From assembly GCA_035578155.1 (NCBI GenBank), contig JAPWDM010000008.1:5043347-5107346 (forward strand): a stretch of 64,000 nucleotides of DNA, in the 5' to 3' direction. The stretch is from Brachynemurus nebulosus (Eukaryota; Arthropoda; Insecta; Neuroptera; Myrmeleontidae). Positions 35,873-46,904 of this stretch are shown one piece after another; positions within the stretch are counted from its first letter, which is position 1, and each line of letters opens with the position of its first letter. The position numbers were made by a program, and so were the translations under genes. A model generated the notes under the pieces. The model did not search any database, was not told where the DNA came from, and saw only the letters and a list, made by a program, of their open reading frames with translations.

Positions 35873-37015
35873 GGGTAAAAGCCCCGTTTGTGGAACGCGA
35901 TCCAATAGAAAAACAGTTTTGACATTTATATCTTAATGAAGTTATTTCTGAAAGAAACGTCTGATAACAGAAATTATTATTAATAGAATGATTGTTTTTC
36001 AATTTAAATTCATCTCACATTTAATGTTTCTTTACTTAATTAAAGAAATACATATATATATTAAACAGTTTTTGCTGAATGTGTCTCTTTTGCGTTTGAT
36101 CAATGCTTATTTATAGAAACACATGCCTTATAAATTTCAACATTTTCCAGTTAATTTTCGAAGTTAGCGCAATAAAACTATACAAATAATTTTTATTAGT
36201 CCAGTTAAGTGATTATAAGAGCTAAATCATCTTTTTATTCGGTTTAAATGTAATTTATATATGTATGTATTTCTTTCAGTACACATATAACCTTTGTATT
36301 TAACTAAAATCATGTACGTAAAATAACTAAAAATTTATATTATAAATAGTTTTAATTTCTTTTTGAGTCTAAGATATTTACTTACTGCTTTAAAATCGTA
36401 AAATTTTTAATATTTTTTTTATTTCGGAGCGTATCGTCAACTGATAAATAAAAAAATATTGATTTAAAGTTGCAAAATTTTCTTAATAATGAAAAATTGT
36501 CGCCATTTTGATAAGTCAGTTTAGAATTGATTAGAACTTTACCAAAATACATAGATGGCGAAACAAAATATAGTATTTTGAATTTTGATATATTCTGTGA
36601 TTTTGGTCGTTTATTTTATCGAATATTTAAACCATTCTATATTTTTTAATTTGACATTCTGTTTACTACTAGATGTCACTCTATGTCATAGAGTGAAAAG
36701 ATGGCAAAAGATGTATTTGATGTATCTCATGTTCGTACATACGTGTTCTTTTTTAGGTGTCAATGTGCTGATTTTTAAAAGGGTGTTAATATATTCTGTC
36801 TGTTTTTTTATAGATGTCAACAAATTATAAAACAAAACATTAATAAATCAAAATTTTTGGGTTATATTTTCTTAAAAACATATTCATTGGATTAAAAAAA
36901 CTTGGTTTCATGCTTATTACGAAAAAAAAATGGGTGTTTAATTCATTTGTTAATTTTTGTAAGCAAGTTTGATGAAATACCTAAAAATAGTGTTCCACAA
37001 TCGGGGCTTTTACCC
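35873..37015. mobile_element. TA-flanked TIR element with GGGTAAAAGCCCCG ends
   Basis: Left end GGGTAAAAGCCCCGTTTGTG, right the complement of GGGTAAAAGCCCCGATTGTG, about 26 bp with one mismatch. TA on both sides (35871-35872, 37016-37017). The internal frame at 36585-36830 is hydrophobic and unrecognised. It fits a Tc1/mariner-mobilised MITE. Confidence 0.75.
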
Positions 37016-37019
37016 TACT

Positions 37020-37661
37020 TGTAAATATGAAGATTAGAAAAGGAGACGAAACTTATATGAGAGGAATTGACAAAATTGGTCAGGAAAATGGTAAATATAA
37101 GGCTTTCTTTTTTTACCACTCGCGGCGTTAATAATGCTCGAATACTGATGTGAATATAGCGAATATAGTAACATAAAACGGATGAAACCACAGAACAAAT
37201 AGAACGAATATAACTGTCTCTTTTCTGCAATCACTTATGTGCAAGTATGTGCATCTTAGGCTGCTTAGTGTCAGTTGCTCAGTACCCGTCGCTCAGTGTA
37301 AGTTAGTCAAACAACAATAAATTTGATTGTTGAACCGGCACAAGTAGCGTTGTGGTATCACACATATCACACACATGTATGCGAACCAAAGGTCACGTGA
37401 CGGCTATCACCACTCACACTAACAGAGTTTACCGCACAAATACAAAGTAAACACCATGCACGTATACAACATATTTTCTATCTCAAGTGGTTACACAGGT
37501 TCCAGTAGTATAGAAATATGTATTTTCTCTCTAGTGCTCTATGTCTAGTGCTCTATGGATAAAACAGAATTAACTACAGTACTTATTCTCAAATGGAAAG
37601 ACGTCGGCACTGGGGAAGTGAGTGTTTCCATTTGAGAATCACCAATGTCGGTTGATGATAT
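37020..37661. repeat. Dispersed repeat family (copies at 15040-15355 and, inverted, 58700-58800)
   Basis: Shares the phrases TGACAAAATTGGTCAGGAAA, TACTGATGTGAATATAGCGA and TTTCCATTTGAGAATCACC with 15050-15290. The copy is interrupted by unrelated DNA (about 37205-37555) and then by the piggyBac-like element at 37666. Confidence 0.65.
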
Positions 37662-37665
37662 TTAA

Positions 37666-38092
37666 CTCTTTGCACTCAAGCAAAAAAAAAGTGAGTTGTA
37701 AATAGGTTGGTAAGACATGTAGCACATGACAACGACCGACGTTCTTTTTTTGACGGATTCTTTTGACGTTGTAACCTTGTTTCCCCAAAGTTAAATACTA
37801 AATGCGCTAAATACGTCCTCAATGCTGTTTTTATTAGTTTTTAATTTTAAAAAGATAATTCAACGTGATTTTGTATTATTTTATTTACAATTTTTTTAAA
37901 TAAATGAATGTGTTTGCAGTTATTAAATAAAATATTCATGTAATGTGAAGTATGAGCAGTCATTACAGTTCAACATTCAGTGTGTCATGTGGTACATATC
38001 TTATGATCCAACAGACAAAACACCATTAAATATGGTAGAGTTAATGGACAAACCATCTTGTCATGCTGTACATGTCTTATAAGCGCAAAGGG
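37666..38092. mobile_element. piggyBac-like MITE
   Basis: Flanked on both sides by TTAA (37662-37665, 38093-38096), the obligate piggyBac target. The ends are CTCTTTGCACTCAAGC and the complement of CCCTTTGCGCTTATAAG, close to known piggyBac termini. The empty site is preserved in the related repeat at about 15283. 427 bp, non-coding. Confidence 0.82.
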
Positions 38093-38152
38093 TTAATAAT
38101 AAGGTAATACATAGAAATTACGGAAATTACATATCTATGAAATAAACTCTTA

Positions 38153-40072
38153 GGCTAAGCGCGCACTACGTTTTTCCGCCGCTGTTTTTTTTCAGCAAAA
38201 AAGTGTAAAGCATTATACTCCATATAAGCGACCGCACTACGTTTTTTTTTCAGCGGCGGAAAAAAAAAACTCAAAAAGTTACATTTTTTTTTGCTGGAAA
38301 AAAAACGCGTCATTTTTGTAACACGTATAAATATATGACAACACGCGCACTTGCGTAAATAAGCAAGCGGTTTTCTGGATTAGTGTGGTTATGTATCATA
38401 TTATGATGCACTAATACACAACAGAAATGTATGTAAAATAAAATTTTAGTCAAAGTATCGCCAGATTTGGAATTTTAATAGAAAATTTGACGAAGAAAAT
38501 TATATATGAAATAGACAAAAGCCCCCCAGTTTTGGATAAAATTCTAATATTAAGGTATGTTGGTAAAACTGTTGGTGTGTCGATGGAGTGGGAGAAACCT
38601 ACTGAACTTATTGGTCGCAACCCCCGGTCAAAGTAGTCGTTGGTGAACAGTCATTCCGAACGCCAGCTTGTGGCCACTCATCCCGAGTGGTCGCTTGTTG
38701 GCGTTCAACCCCACGTGTAGTGTGTTGTATGTAACCACTTATACATCATCATCTTAATACAGTGCAGTTATAGTTTGATAACGGTTGCGCGAATTTGTGT
38801 CTCTCTCGTTCTCTATGTAGTTATGTACACGCCCGCTCATATATATAGTGAACATTGTTTTTAATTTAATAATATCAGAAACGCTATTACTTTAAATAAT
38901 AATAAGTTCATTGTGAATCATCATTACACTGTAATTGCAAGAAAATAAAGTAATTATCATCGTGAAAACGAAGAAAGAAGAATAAATCTATTTAAGTTAC
39001 TTGTGTGTTTTCATTACTCAACGTGCACCGTTATCCCCCTTCCCTCATGGTCCTTCGAAACTCAGACTCTCTACAACCCCCCAAACCAGCGCACTCATCT
39101 TTGTACCACCCATACAGTCTAACGCTCTGAGGCGGCTTGCCGTCTCCCCCAAACCCCTAGTTATTGGTTCCATGAGCCAGATGGTTCATTGTCCCAATCC
39201 CTGGTACAAGGTATTTAAGAATATTGTAAATGTTTTTGGCGAGAAGTTTGTTAAAAAATAACTAATAAATTGGACTGCATTACAGATAAAAAAGGTAATT
39301 TAGGTTTTGGTAAATAAATCTTTCTACAAATATAATTATCTGAAAAGAAGATTGGTTAAATCCTTTGTTAAATATGTAAATGGGAAAAGTTTGACATTTT
39401 AATAATTTTGAATTATTTGTATTTAATTATAATAATTATGTATTTTGAAAATAAAATGTTTTAATATGTTTATTGTTTTGTATTTTTATTTATTTAGTCA
39501 TTAAATTATAAAAAATTTTGCGTACAAAAAGTATTTTTGATTTTATAATGTTATGTTGCCATTGTAAAGCCCCAGTAAAAGAAGCTTAACGAACGTCCTG
39601 ATTTTGATAAAATAGTTAATTTAATAAATTGGACTGCATTATAGGTAAAAAAGATAATTTAGATCTTGGTGAATGAATATTTTTACAAATTTAATTATTT
39701 AAAAAGAAGAGTGGGTACTATCTAAAATATGTAAATGGTGGAAAAAAATGGAAATGTGTTCATAAGTTTGACATATTTTGATAATTAATATTGAATCATT
39801 TTTTATTTCTTAATAATATTTTAAAAATAAAAAACTATTAAAATTAAAACATTCAGAATTTTACATACTTTAAAATTATTTATAATTTTATAACGTCATA
39901 TTACTAATGTAAAGCACCAGTGCAGCAAGCTTAATGAACGTCCATTTTCGAAATAATTTTAAGTCCCGCCAATTCCGCTACTGAAAAAAAAAACGTAGTG
40001 CGCGCTGATGACGCGTTTTCAGCTTTTGTGGAAGAACGCCGAGCGGAAAAAAAACGTAGTGCGCGCTTAGCC
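38153..40072. mobile_element. Harbinger-like element (1.9 kb) with TTA target
   Basis: The ends are inverted repeats: left GGCTAAGCGCGCACTACGTT, right its complement (40053-40072). The TTA duplication is at 38150-38152 and 40073-40075. A copy of the subterminal phrase CGCACTACGTTTTTTTTTCA lies at 38229. A possible MADF fragment (38479-38555) and an internal direct duplication (39265-39430 with 39612-39770) are inside. The empty target is visible in the related repeat at 15333. No intact transposase; the 86-residue frame at 39001-39261 is unrecognised. Confidence 0.75.
38479..38555 (+). pseudogene. Possible MADF-domain start, frameshifted
   Basis: F-D-E-E (38487-38498) in one frame is followed, one base shifted, by K-I-I-Y-E-I-D-K-S-P-P-V-L-D-K. 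Together they resemble the start of a MADF domain as found in Harbinger accessory proteins, ending at an AG|GTATGT-like donor. Weak but consistent with the enclosing element. Confidence 0.3.
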
Positions 40073-40075
40073 TTA

Positions 40076-40330
40076 GGTACATGTACATTTATACAAAGTT
40101 TTATTACTCAATCAAATAAGAAGAAACTCCTTGTTTTCAGTATATTAACAGCTAAATAATAAAGAGATTCTAACCATATTTTGATTTCAACAATTAGAAC
40201 TTTATAAAAATCTATTTTATTTGTAACTTTAAATTCTGTTTACAAGTAATTACTCCTAATAACTTCGTAGGGAGGACATCTGATATTCTCATGAAGTATA
40301 ATAATTAATACATGAAACATTACACAATAA
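40076..40330 (-). pseudogene. LINE 3-prime fragment, copy a
   Basis: Minus-strand reading gives H-E-N-I-R-C-P-P-Y-E-V-I-R-S-N-Y-L-stop, matching the end of the LINE remnant at 41005-41442, followed by a 3-prime region that is repeated at 40334-40458. It is a second, shorter copy of the same retrotransposon tail. Confidence 0.5.
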
Positions 40331-40657
40331 ATACATAATAGGTACATGTACATTTATACTATTCAATCAAATAAGAAGAAACTCCTTAATTTCAATATGT
40401 TAACAGTTAAATAATAAATAGATTCTAACCATTTTTTATTTTCAACAATTAGAACTTTTAATTTTAAATATTATCGAGTGCTTGTGAGACATTACTACGT
40501 ATGACAAACTTTTGTTTGCATTTCAACACACGCAGTATTGATATGTTCACTTATCGTTCAGTTAAACTGACACTTTAAGCACTCGACTGCCTTGGTTAAC
40601 ATGACCAAAAACCACATATGTAAATTAAAAATCACAAAGTGATTGAAAAAATTATCC

Positions 40658-40729
40658 GGATCGGCCGGGAATCGAACCCAGGATCTCCTGGTAACTAGCC
40701 AGGCGTGCTAACCACTACACCAACGATCC
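40658..40729 (-). tRNA. tRNA-Thr(AGT)-like sequence, probably element-borne
   Basis: 72 nt fold as a cloverleaf: acceptor GGATCG/CGATCC, D stem GTG/CAC, anticodon stem CCTGG/CCAGG with loop CTAGTTA (anticodon AGT), T stem CTGGG/CCCGG with loop TTCGATT. The A box TGGTGTAGTGG and B box GGTTCGATTCC fit pol III promoters. The variable and T arms are very close to insect tRNA-Thr(AGT). Oddities: U instead of A at position 37, an acceptor pair 7 mismatch, and placement in an inverted-repeat arm, so a tRNA-derived repeat is more likely than a working tRNA. Confidence 0.5.
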
Positions 40730-40874
40730 TATATGCTCGACAGGCGTCCGAGCTGGACACCCATTCAATCACCTATCTGTATTAGTACTCTCTCTGATTC
40801 GAGAAACAGTTACAATTTTTAATCTCAAATATTGATTGAATGGGTGTCCGGCTCGGACGCCTGTCGAGTATATA

Positions 40875-40946
40875 GGATCGTTGGTGTAGTGGTTAGCACG
40901 CCTGGATAGTTACCAGGAGATCCTGGGTTCAATTCCCAGCCGATCC
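40875..40946 (+). tRNA. Second tRNA-Thr(AGT)-like sequence, divergent partner
   Basis: Inverted copy of 40658-40729 with a few changes (loop ATAGTTA, T stem CTGGG/CCCAG). B box GGTTCAATTCC is intact. Some changes preserve pairing (the T stem has become fully Watson-Crick), which is notable for a dead repeat. The two tRNA-like sequences face outward from a 145-bp centre. Confidence 0.5.
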
Positions 40947-41004
40947 GGATATTTTTTTTAATCACTTTGTGATTTTTAATTTACAATTAGAACTTTATAG
41001 AATT

Positions 41005-41442
41005 CTATTTTATTACATCTTTGAATTCTGGTAACAAATAATTACTCCTTATAACTTCATAAGAAGGACATCTGATTAGCACATGATATAAATCTTCATT
41101 TTCCTACATATTGCAGACAGTGCATATTTGTGTTAAATTCCATATGTATTTAATTCCGTGACTTACAATTTGTATTTGATCATGATGAGCTAGTCTCAAT
41201 TGGCACACAACTCTATGTACTTCTATCTTTTCGTTATAGTATAAATGTATCTTATTAGGGATGATGTACTTATATTCCAAATTGTATGTGGATAAAAACA
41301 CTGAGTTCAAATCGCTTTCAATCAGAAAGTCATAAAATTTGTTTAATATAACTACTTTTTCTCTCTTTATATCTTGCGAGGTTAAAGAGTAGACTCCCAA
41401 TTTAATGCACCTCCTATCTTTTGTAAAATATTTTCTAACCAA
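41005..41442 (-). pseudogene. Non-LTR retrotransposon (LINE) reverse-transcriptase C-terminal remnant
   Basis: The minus-strand frame of 145 residues ends ...V-C-Q-L-R-L-A-H-H-D-Q, Q-I-C-T-V-C-N-M, one TAG (41104-41106), then E-N-E-D-L-Y-H-V-L-I-R-C-P-S-Y-E. The C-x2-C...H-x4-C pattern after the R-L-x-H segment is the zinc knuckle at the C-terminus of Jockey/R1-type LINE proteins. The natural stop is at 41005-41007. The upstream RT domain is absent (5-prime truncation). One nonsense change and lost 5-prime end show it is dead. Confidence 0.65.
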
Positions 41443-42161
41443 GGAACCAAACTAGTAACCAAATCACACTGTTCCACTTGTCGCCAGTGGGTGACGTAAA
41501 ATCTCCCCCACTATGTGTGTAGGTACACACATAGAGTAATAGAGACAACATATCTATGCGTACCCTACTGGAACCAGTGTAACATGTAAGAGATAGACAA
41601 TATGTTGTATACACACACTGGGTTTACATTGTATTAGTGCGATTTTGTGTATTTGTGTGAGTAACGGAGATAGTAGGGGCGGTCACGTGGCTCAGCTATT
41701 GCATACATAGCTATGACACCACACGCATGTACTAGGGGATTTAACAATACCAACAACAATCAAGTCCATTATCGTGTGGTTGATCTACAATCATCGACTG
41801 CTACTGACAAACTGACAACTAAGAAGCCTAATGAGCACAGAAGTACACACGGTACACACTCGTGATTTCAGGAAAGAGATAGTTGCTGTACCTCTGTACT
41901 CTGGGAGGTACACAGTTTGCAGTGGTATTGGTTTGGTGTTTTGTAGTAGTGTGCGTATTTACACACACTACTACAACAATATAAATAAGCATTAAAACAA
42001 TAAAAAAAGTTTTTTAATTATCAAAATATTTTTTCCTAATACTTTTAAATTTGCCCCATCGAGCGCCAAATTCTTTTTTGATTTAATTATATAATTAGAG
42101 AGAGAAAAATTAAAAACATCAAAAAAGAAAAAAAAATTCACGGCACTAGTTTCGCTAAGCT
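41443..42161. other. Intergenic DNA
   Basis: No gene recognised. Contains small palindromes such as the GTAGTAGTGTGCG / CGCACACTACTAC-type hairpin near 41945-41975. Confidence 0.4.
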
Positions 42162-43411
42162 CAACAATTCCATATATGTTAAGTGTATTATCGGTCAAAA
42201 TAGTGTACAACTTGAGCGTTTTGTCATTATAGGTTACGAATGTCATGATGTTAAACGTATAACGTAGATTTTTAACCTACTGTAATGTTTAATTAATGTA
42301 AAATTTATAATTAAATTAGAGATGATCGATATATCGATAACTGTTATTTTATAACTACTATAGAAAGATAATAGCTCAGTTCCATTCTGGAAATTCGCTA
42401 ACAGTTATCGTCAATAACTGGAATATCCAGTAACTGGTTACTTAAATAACTCCTTTGGAAATATCGATAACATAGGTCAATATTATTATATTCGAAAGCA
42501 AGGATCACAATAATTTATTTTAACCACTTACGGAGAATTTCAAAATAATAATGCCCCAGGCAAGTTACACATTTTCTATTGTAGCACATTTCCTCACTGA
42601 TTTTTAAAAAACCCTTAAAAATGAACTATTGTCTATTGTACAGTTATCTATTTGTATTTGTAATTTTGTATCCATAAAATTGTTAAAATTATGTATACAT
42701 ATAAAGCCTAAATCCTTGTATAGACAAGTATTTGAATAGATATTGTCGTACAATAAAGCAAAAAATGTTCTTTAGTATTTGTCAGTATTATAGATCTGTG
42801 CATATTTCACTAACAGAACCGTTTATACGCATATCGAATATCTTACAATATGTTAAAATATCCAAATACCATACCAGTTATTATAATAACTGTTATAAAT
42901 AACAGTTATTTTTCAGTAACTGTTATTGCAATAACAGTTATTAGAAAATAACCGTTTAGCTCATCTGTAAATTAAATAAACGAACAAAGTTATTTATGCA
43001 TTTTATTTAATAAATCACTTACAACAATAACAATTTTTATGATGAACTAATTTTATTTACCAACTACCTTAGCACTATGTATACAGCCCGCGCGTCTACG
43101 CAGTAAAGTTTCCCAGGGACCAGGGTAATATTATTAACACGTTGACGCAACGTTGAATTACGTCAACAATATTATATAAAGCGTACACATAGCTCATTCT
43201 CTTTCTGGTTATAATGGGTAACGGAATAGTATCTAAGATACATTACGTATTGTGTAGCAGATCTGTTGTATCAGCAGAAATCATTACTACACTAAAAATG
43301 AATTATTCATGTTACCGGCAAATACTCGTTCGCGGTAACATCATATACATGAGCGATCACTGATTTCAATTGGTCAGTACAGTTGTTCCTGTCATCAAAC
43401 GTACTTGTATG
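42162..43411. repeat. Duplicated 3-prime flank of ZF gene G (pair with 61951-62542)
   Basis: Apart from the hAT-like insertion 42317-42969, this matches 61951-62542 downstream of ZF gene I, including CTACTGTAATGTTTAATTAA, ACACGTTGACGCA and CATCAAACGTACTTGTAT. The shared flank shows that G and I arose by segmental duplication. Confidence 0.8.
42317..42969. mobile_element. hAT-like MITE with TAACTGTTAT arrays
   Basis: An exact 8-bp duplication AATTAAAT flanks it (42309-42316, 42970-42977). Ends TAGAGATGA and the complement of TACAGATGA. The duplicated flank of ZF gene I gives the empty site. Both subterminal regions carry inverted AATAACTGTTAT copies and an ATCGATATATCGAT palindrome. 653 bp, non-coding. 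Confidence 0.8.
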
Positions 43412-44785
43412 CAGTGTTGGCATCAATCAACTAAATTTTTTAGTTAACTGATTAGTTGATTAATATTTTTAGTCAACTAATTTATTCCTAACTAAATTAT
43501 TTGCAATTAAATAGTTGTAGTTGCAACTAAATTTTTTGCTATTAGTTGTTGTTATGAACGTTATTTGTCCTAAATTTGTCCCATATATTTCACACAGAAA
43601 GCAATAACTATGGAATCAAACTGAAAGCGCCTGGTCTCGAGTAGTGTCCTGAAAAGTCCCAAGCAAATTTCAAAAGTCCCAAAACAAAAAAAATCCACCA
43701 ATTTTTGTATAATTTTTTAATCGGTATTAGGAGAACATAATATATTGTTTAAATTTTAAAACAGTAATTTTTGCTTGAACTCTTTTACTATTCAAAAATA
43801 AATTCATGTTCCTCTGATACCGTACTGGGATTTTGTTATTACCGTGTTGCAGCGATACCGTATTTGCGGACCTAAAACCTTTTTTTGTTGTTATCGAACG
43901 AAAATTATCGACAACGAGAATCCATAAATTGAGTAAATAAATACTTATCAATTGATTAACGCTTTTAAACAAACCATATGGAAAAATTTTTATGTCTCAA
44001 AATGCCGGACTTTTTACTGCCAAGTGATAAGTGCAATAGATAAGGTTACAAAAAAAGAAAAGGAAAAAAAATCAAAGATTCCAACATCAAAAAAGTGAAC
44101 CTTAGGTATTTACAAAATATAAATTATACTAAACTATGTTGATAAAATTTGACATTATTTAGAATTATACCGTATTTCGGAAAATCTGTCACAGATGGCG
44201 ACACCTGTACCAATGAATATGTACATATCGCAGCATTTTGAGCCGCCATATTGCAGGACGAGTTAACTCGTCTTAATCATTTAAAGAGTTAATTAATTTC
44301 AGGCTCCATTACCTAGTTCCATTTATTGGGTCACCAATACAAACTATTTTTAAGAAATTAGTTTTCGTTACTTTTCGTAATTGTCCTTTGTCGTAAATGT
44401 TAAATCTCATAAAAGACCTACATCGTAACAAAATAAATAACCAATTTTTTAAAGGCTTAAGCGAAGCAAGTTATAGATATTTCAAACATATTAGCGCTAC
44501 TAAAACGTAGTTTTCGTTATCGAAAATTATTGATGCTAAAAATAACGATATTTTCAAAATGGACAAATAAAGAAAGAAAATATTATTCAAAATATATCAC
44601 ACCTGCAATTTCATTATCAAAATCCTTCCTGACTTTTCTCCTACGATAATTTCAGTAAACTTTATATACTAACGTTCCAATAAAATTAGTTATTATTAGT
44701 TATAACTAATAACTGCAACTAAAATCTAAATTAGTTATTTATTATAACTAATAACTGAATTTTTCAGTTATTAGTTATTAGTTAC
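43412..44785. mobile_element. hAT-like insertion with TAACTA arrays next to ZF gene G
   Basis: Absent from the paralogous flank of ZF gene I. It begins CAGTGTTGGCATCAATCAAC, a typical hAT start, and has dense AGTTA/TAACT words at both ends (43425-43550, 44690-44785). The matching right terminus and target duplication are not visible, so the boundary is approximate. It contains a copy of the CGTTATCGAAAATTAT arm seen at 30110. Confidence 0.55.
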
Positions 44786-44797
44786 AAAAGAATAATT

Positions 44798-46420
44798 TTA
44801 TGCAGTATGAATTCTTTCATGTTTTTTTAAATCATTTGAAGCAGTAAATGTTTTACACTTATACGGTCTTTCACCACTATGAACGCTTTCATGTCTTCTT
44901 AAACCATCTGAAGTTATAAATGTTTTAGAACATACAATACATGGGTGTGGTTTTTCGCCACTGTGACTTCTTTCATGTAATCTTAAAGCACTCGACTGAG
45001 TAAATGTTTTAGTACACACATTACATTTGTATGGTTTTTCACCACTGTGAATACTTTTATGTGTTTTTAAAACACTCGACTGATTGAATGTTTTCGAACA
45101 TATGTTACATTTATAAGGTTTTTCACCACTGTGAATTCTTTTATGTGTTTTTAAATTACCTGAATTACTAAATGTTTTAGAACAAATATCACACATGTAT
45201 GGTTTTTCACCACTGTGAATACTTTTATGTGTTTTTAAAGCACTCGATTGATTGAATGTTTTCGAACATATGTTACATTTATAAGGTTTTTCACCATTGT
45301 GAATTCTTTTATGTGTTTTTAAATTACTTGAATTACTAAATGTTTTAGAACAAATATCACACATGTATGGTTTTTCACCACGGTGAATTCTTTCATGTGA
45401 TTTTAAATGACTTGAAATAGTAAATGTTTTAGCACATATGTTACATTCGTATGGTTTTTCACCACTGTGAACTCTTTCATGTTTTTTTAATTCACTTGAA
45501 GTATTAAATGTTTTCGTACATATTTTACATTTAAATGATTTTTCGCCGCTGTGAATTCTTTTATGTGTTCTTAAATTACTTCTGTAATTAAATGTTTTAG
45601 CACATATGTTACATTCGTATGGTTTTTCACCACTGTGAATTATTTCATGTTTTTTTAAATCACTTGAAATAGGAAATGTTTTCGTACATATTTTACATTT
45701 AAACGGTTTTTCACCACTATGAATAATTTTATGTACTTTTAATGAATTCAGACGATTAAATGCTTTAGCACATACATGACATATGTATGGTTTTTCACCA
45801 GTGTGATTTCTATTATGTGTTTCTAAACTACTTAAATCTCTAAATCTTTTAGAACATACATTACATTCATAAGGTTTTTCATCACTATGAATTCTTTCAT
45901 GTGAATTTAAATGTCCTTTTTGATTAAAAGTTTTAGAACATCTGTTACATGCATAAGGTTTTTCAATTCTATGAACTGTTTCATGTGTCTTCAAAATACA
46001 TGAAGTAGCAAATGTTTTAGCACATATTTTACATTCGTATGGTTTTTCGTCACTGTGATTTATTTCATGTATTTTTAAATTACCTGAAGTAGTAAATGTT
46101 TTAGTACATATGTTACATTTATATGGTTTTTCGCCACTGTGAGTTATTTCATGTGTTTTTAAAGTACCTGACTGATTAAATGTTTTAGAACATATGTTAC
46201 ATTTGTATGGTTTTTCACCACTGTGAATTCGTTTATGTGTTTTTAAACTACCTAAATTATGAAATGTTTTATTACATATATCACACTGAAATAGTTTTTT
46301 ATCAACACTTGCAATCTGATGTTCTGTTAAATCTGTCGAATGATCTTCATCTATTTCATCTTCTTCAATTTTTATTTCCGTATGTAAACTATTTAAATCT
46401 GGCAAAGACTCAGGCGACTC
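44798..46420 (-). CDS. ZF gene G, exon 2: 17 C2H2 fingers plus a truncated last finger
   Basis: Starts after TTTTAG (46422-46421) in phase 0: E-S-P-E-S-L-P-D-L-N-S-L-H-T-E-I-K-I-E-E-D leader, then K-K-L-F-Q-C and 17 complete C2H2 fingers. The eighteenth reads Y-K-C-K-T-F-T-A-S-N-D-L-K-K-H, with three residues and the second cysteine deleted, then H-T-A-stop. Fingers 12-13 and 14-15 are near-identical two-finger duplications. Fingers 4-18 align one for one with the array of gene I. Most linkers are HSGEKP; deviations HRIEKP, HSDEKP and HNGEKP may break the array into blocks. Likely nuclear DNA-binding; target unknown. Confidence 0.87.
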   Translation of the reverse strand, partial: ESPESLPDLNSLHTEIKIEEDEIDEDHSTDLTEHQIASVDKKLFQCDICNKTFHNLGSLKTHKRIHSGEKPYKCNICSKTFNQSGTLKTHEITHSGEKPYKCNICTKTFTTSGNLKIHEINHSDEKPYECKICAKTFATSCILKTHETVHRIEKPYACNRCSKTFNQKGHLNSHERIHSDEKPYECNVCSKRFRDLSSLETHNRNHTGEKPYICHVCAKAFNRLNSLKVHKIIHSGEKPFKCKICTKTFPISSDLKKHEIIHSGEKPYECNICAKTFNYRSNLRTHKRIHSGEKSFKCKICTKTFNTSSELKKHERVHSGEKPYECNICAKTFTISSHLKSHERIHRGEKPYMCDICSKTFSNSSNLKTHKRIHNGEKPYKCNICSKTFNQSSALKTHKSIHSGEKPYMCDICSKTFSNSGNLKTHKRIHSGEKPYKCNICSKTFNQSSVLKTHKSIHSGEKPYKCNVCTKTFTQSSALRLHERSHSGEKPHPCIVCSKTFITSDGLRRHESVHSGERPYKCKTFTASNDLKKHERIHTA

Positions 46421-46706
46421 CTAAAATATTACAAAGTATTTTTATTAAGACATTTGTATAATTACTGACTGAGTGAAAAATGGTTGATTTTTGTCCGATG
46501 GGCAACAAGTTAGTGTTTTTGTGGTGCAGTTTCTGATATGCAGAATTCAAAAAGAAATTGGACATAATTCCCAAATTATATTATTTTTAAATTGTACACA
46601 TCAAAAACTATAACAACCTGTCTCACTTGCTCCCTATTCGGAAAAAATCGACTATTCGTTCACTATTTATTTCACTGAAAATGTATGATCCAAATCTAAT
46701 AATTAC

Positions 46707-46904
46707 CAATTTTATATTTTGGCTCTGTAAGTCTGTAAAATTCTTTTTATCTATCGAATTATCATTTTCTTCGGCCAATTTAGTTGGTGCAAAAATGTTA
46801 GCTTCTGTTGGTGACATTAAATTGGTCTCATTCAGTTCAGCTTCCTCCATATCCTCCACTTTAACTTCAAATGTAGGGAAACTTCCATACACCGATTTCT
46901 CCAT
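46707..46904 (-). CDS. ZF gene G, exon 1: reduced acidic exon
   Basis: 66 codons from ATG 46904 (M-E-K-S-V-Y-G-S-F) to TTG|GTAATT, phase 0; intron 286 bp. Only one V-K-V-E-D-M-E-E module remains of the repeat array seen in A and C-E, followed by the conserved A-P-T-K-L-A-E-E-N and L-Q-S-Q-N-I-K-L end. The donor GTAATT is weaker than the GTAAGT of the paralogs. An in-frame GTG at 46940 is not a likely start. Confidence 0.75.

Larger units (their letters stand above)
40459..40982. mobile_element. Inserted element carrying a tRNA-like palindrome
   Basis: It splits the LINE tail. The 14-bp ACAATTAGAACTTT is present on both sides (40445-40458, 40983-40996), a target duplication of retroposon length. 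The 524-bp insert contains a left unique part with inverted GAGTGCTT/AAGCACTC words (about 40475 and 40577) and the palindrome 40619-40985. A long TSD argues for insertion by a LINE-type machinery, with the duplication created by target-primed integration; a foldback DNA element is the alternative. Confidence 0.6.

Noticed and set aside
39001..39261. 86-residue proline/serine-rich frame within the Harbinger-like element
   Set aside because: Could be a decayed coding piece, but no domain or motif can be named; not listed as a gene.
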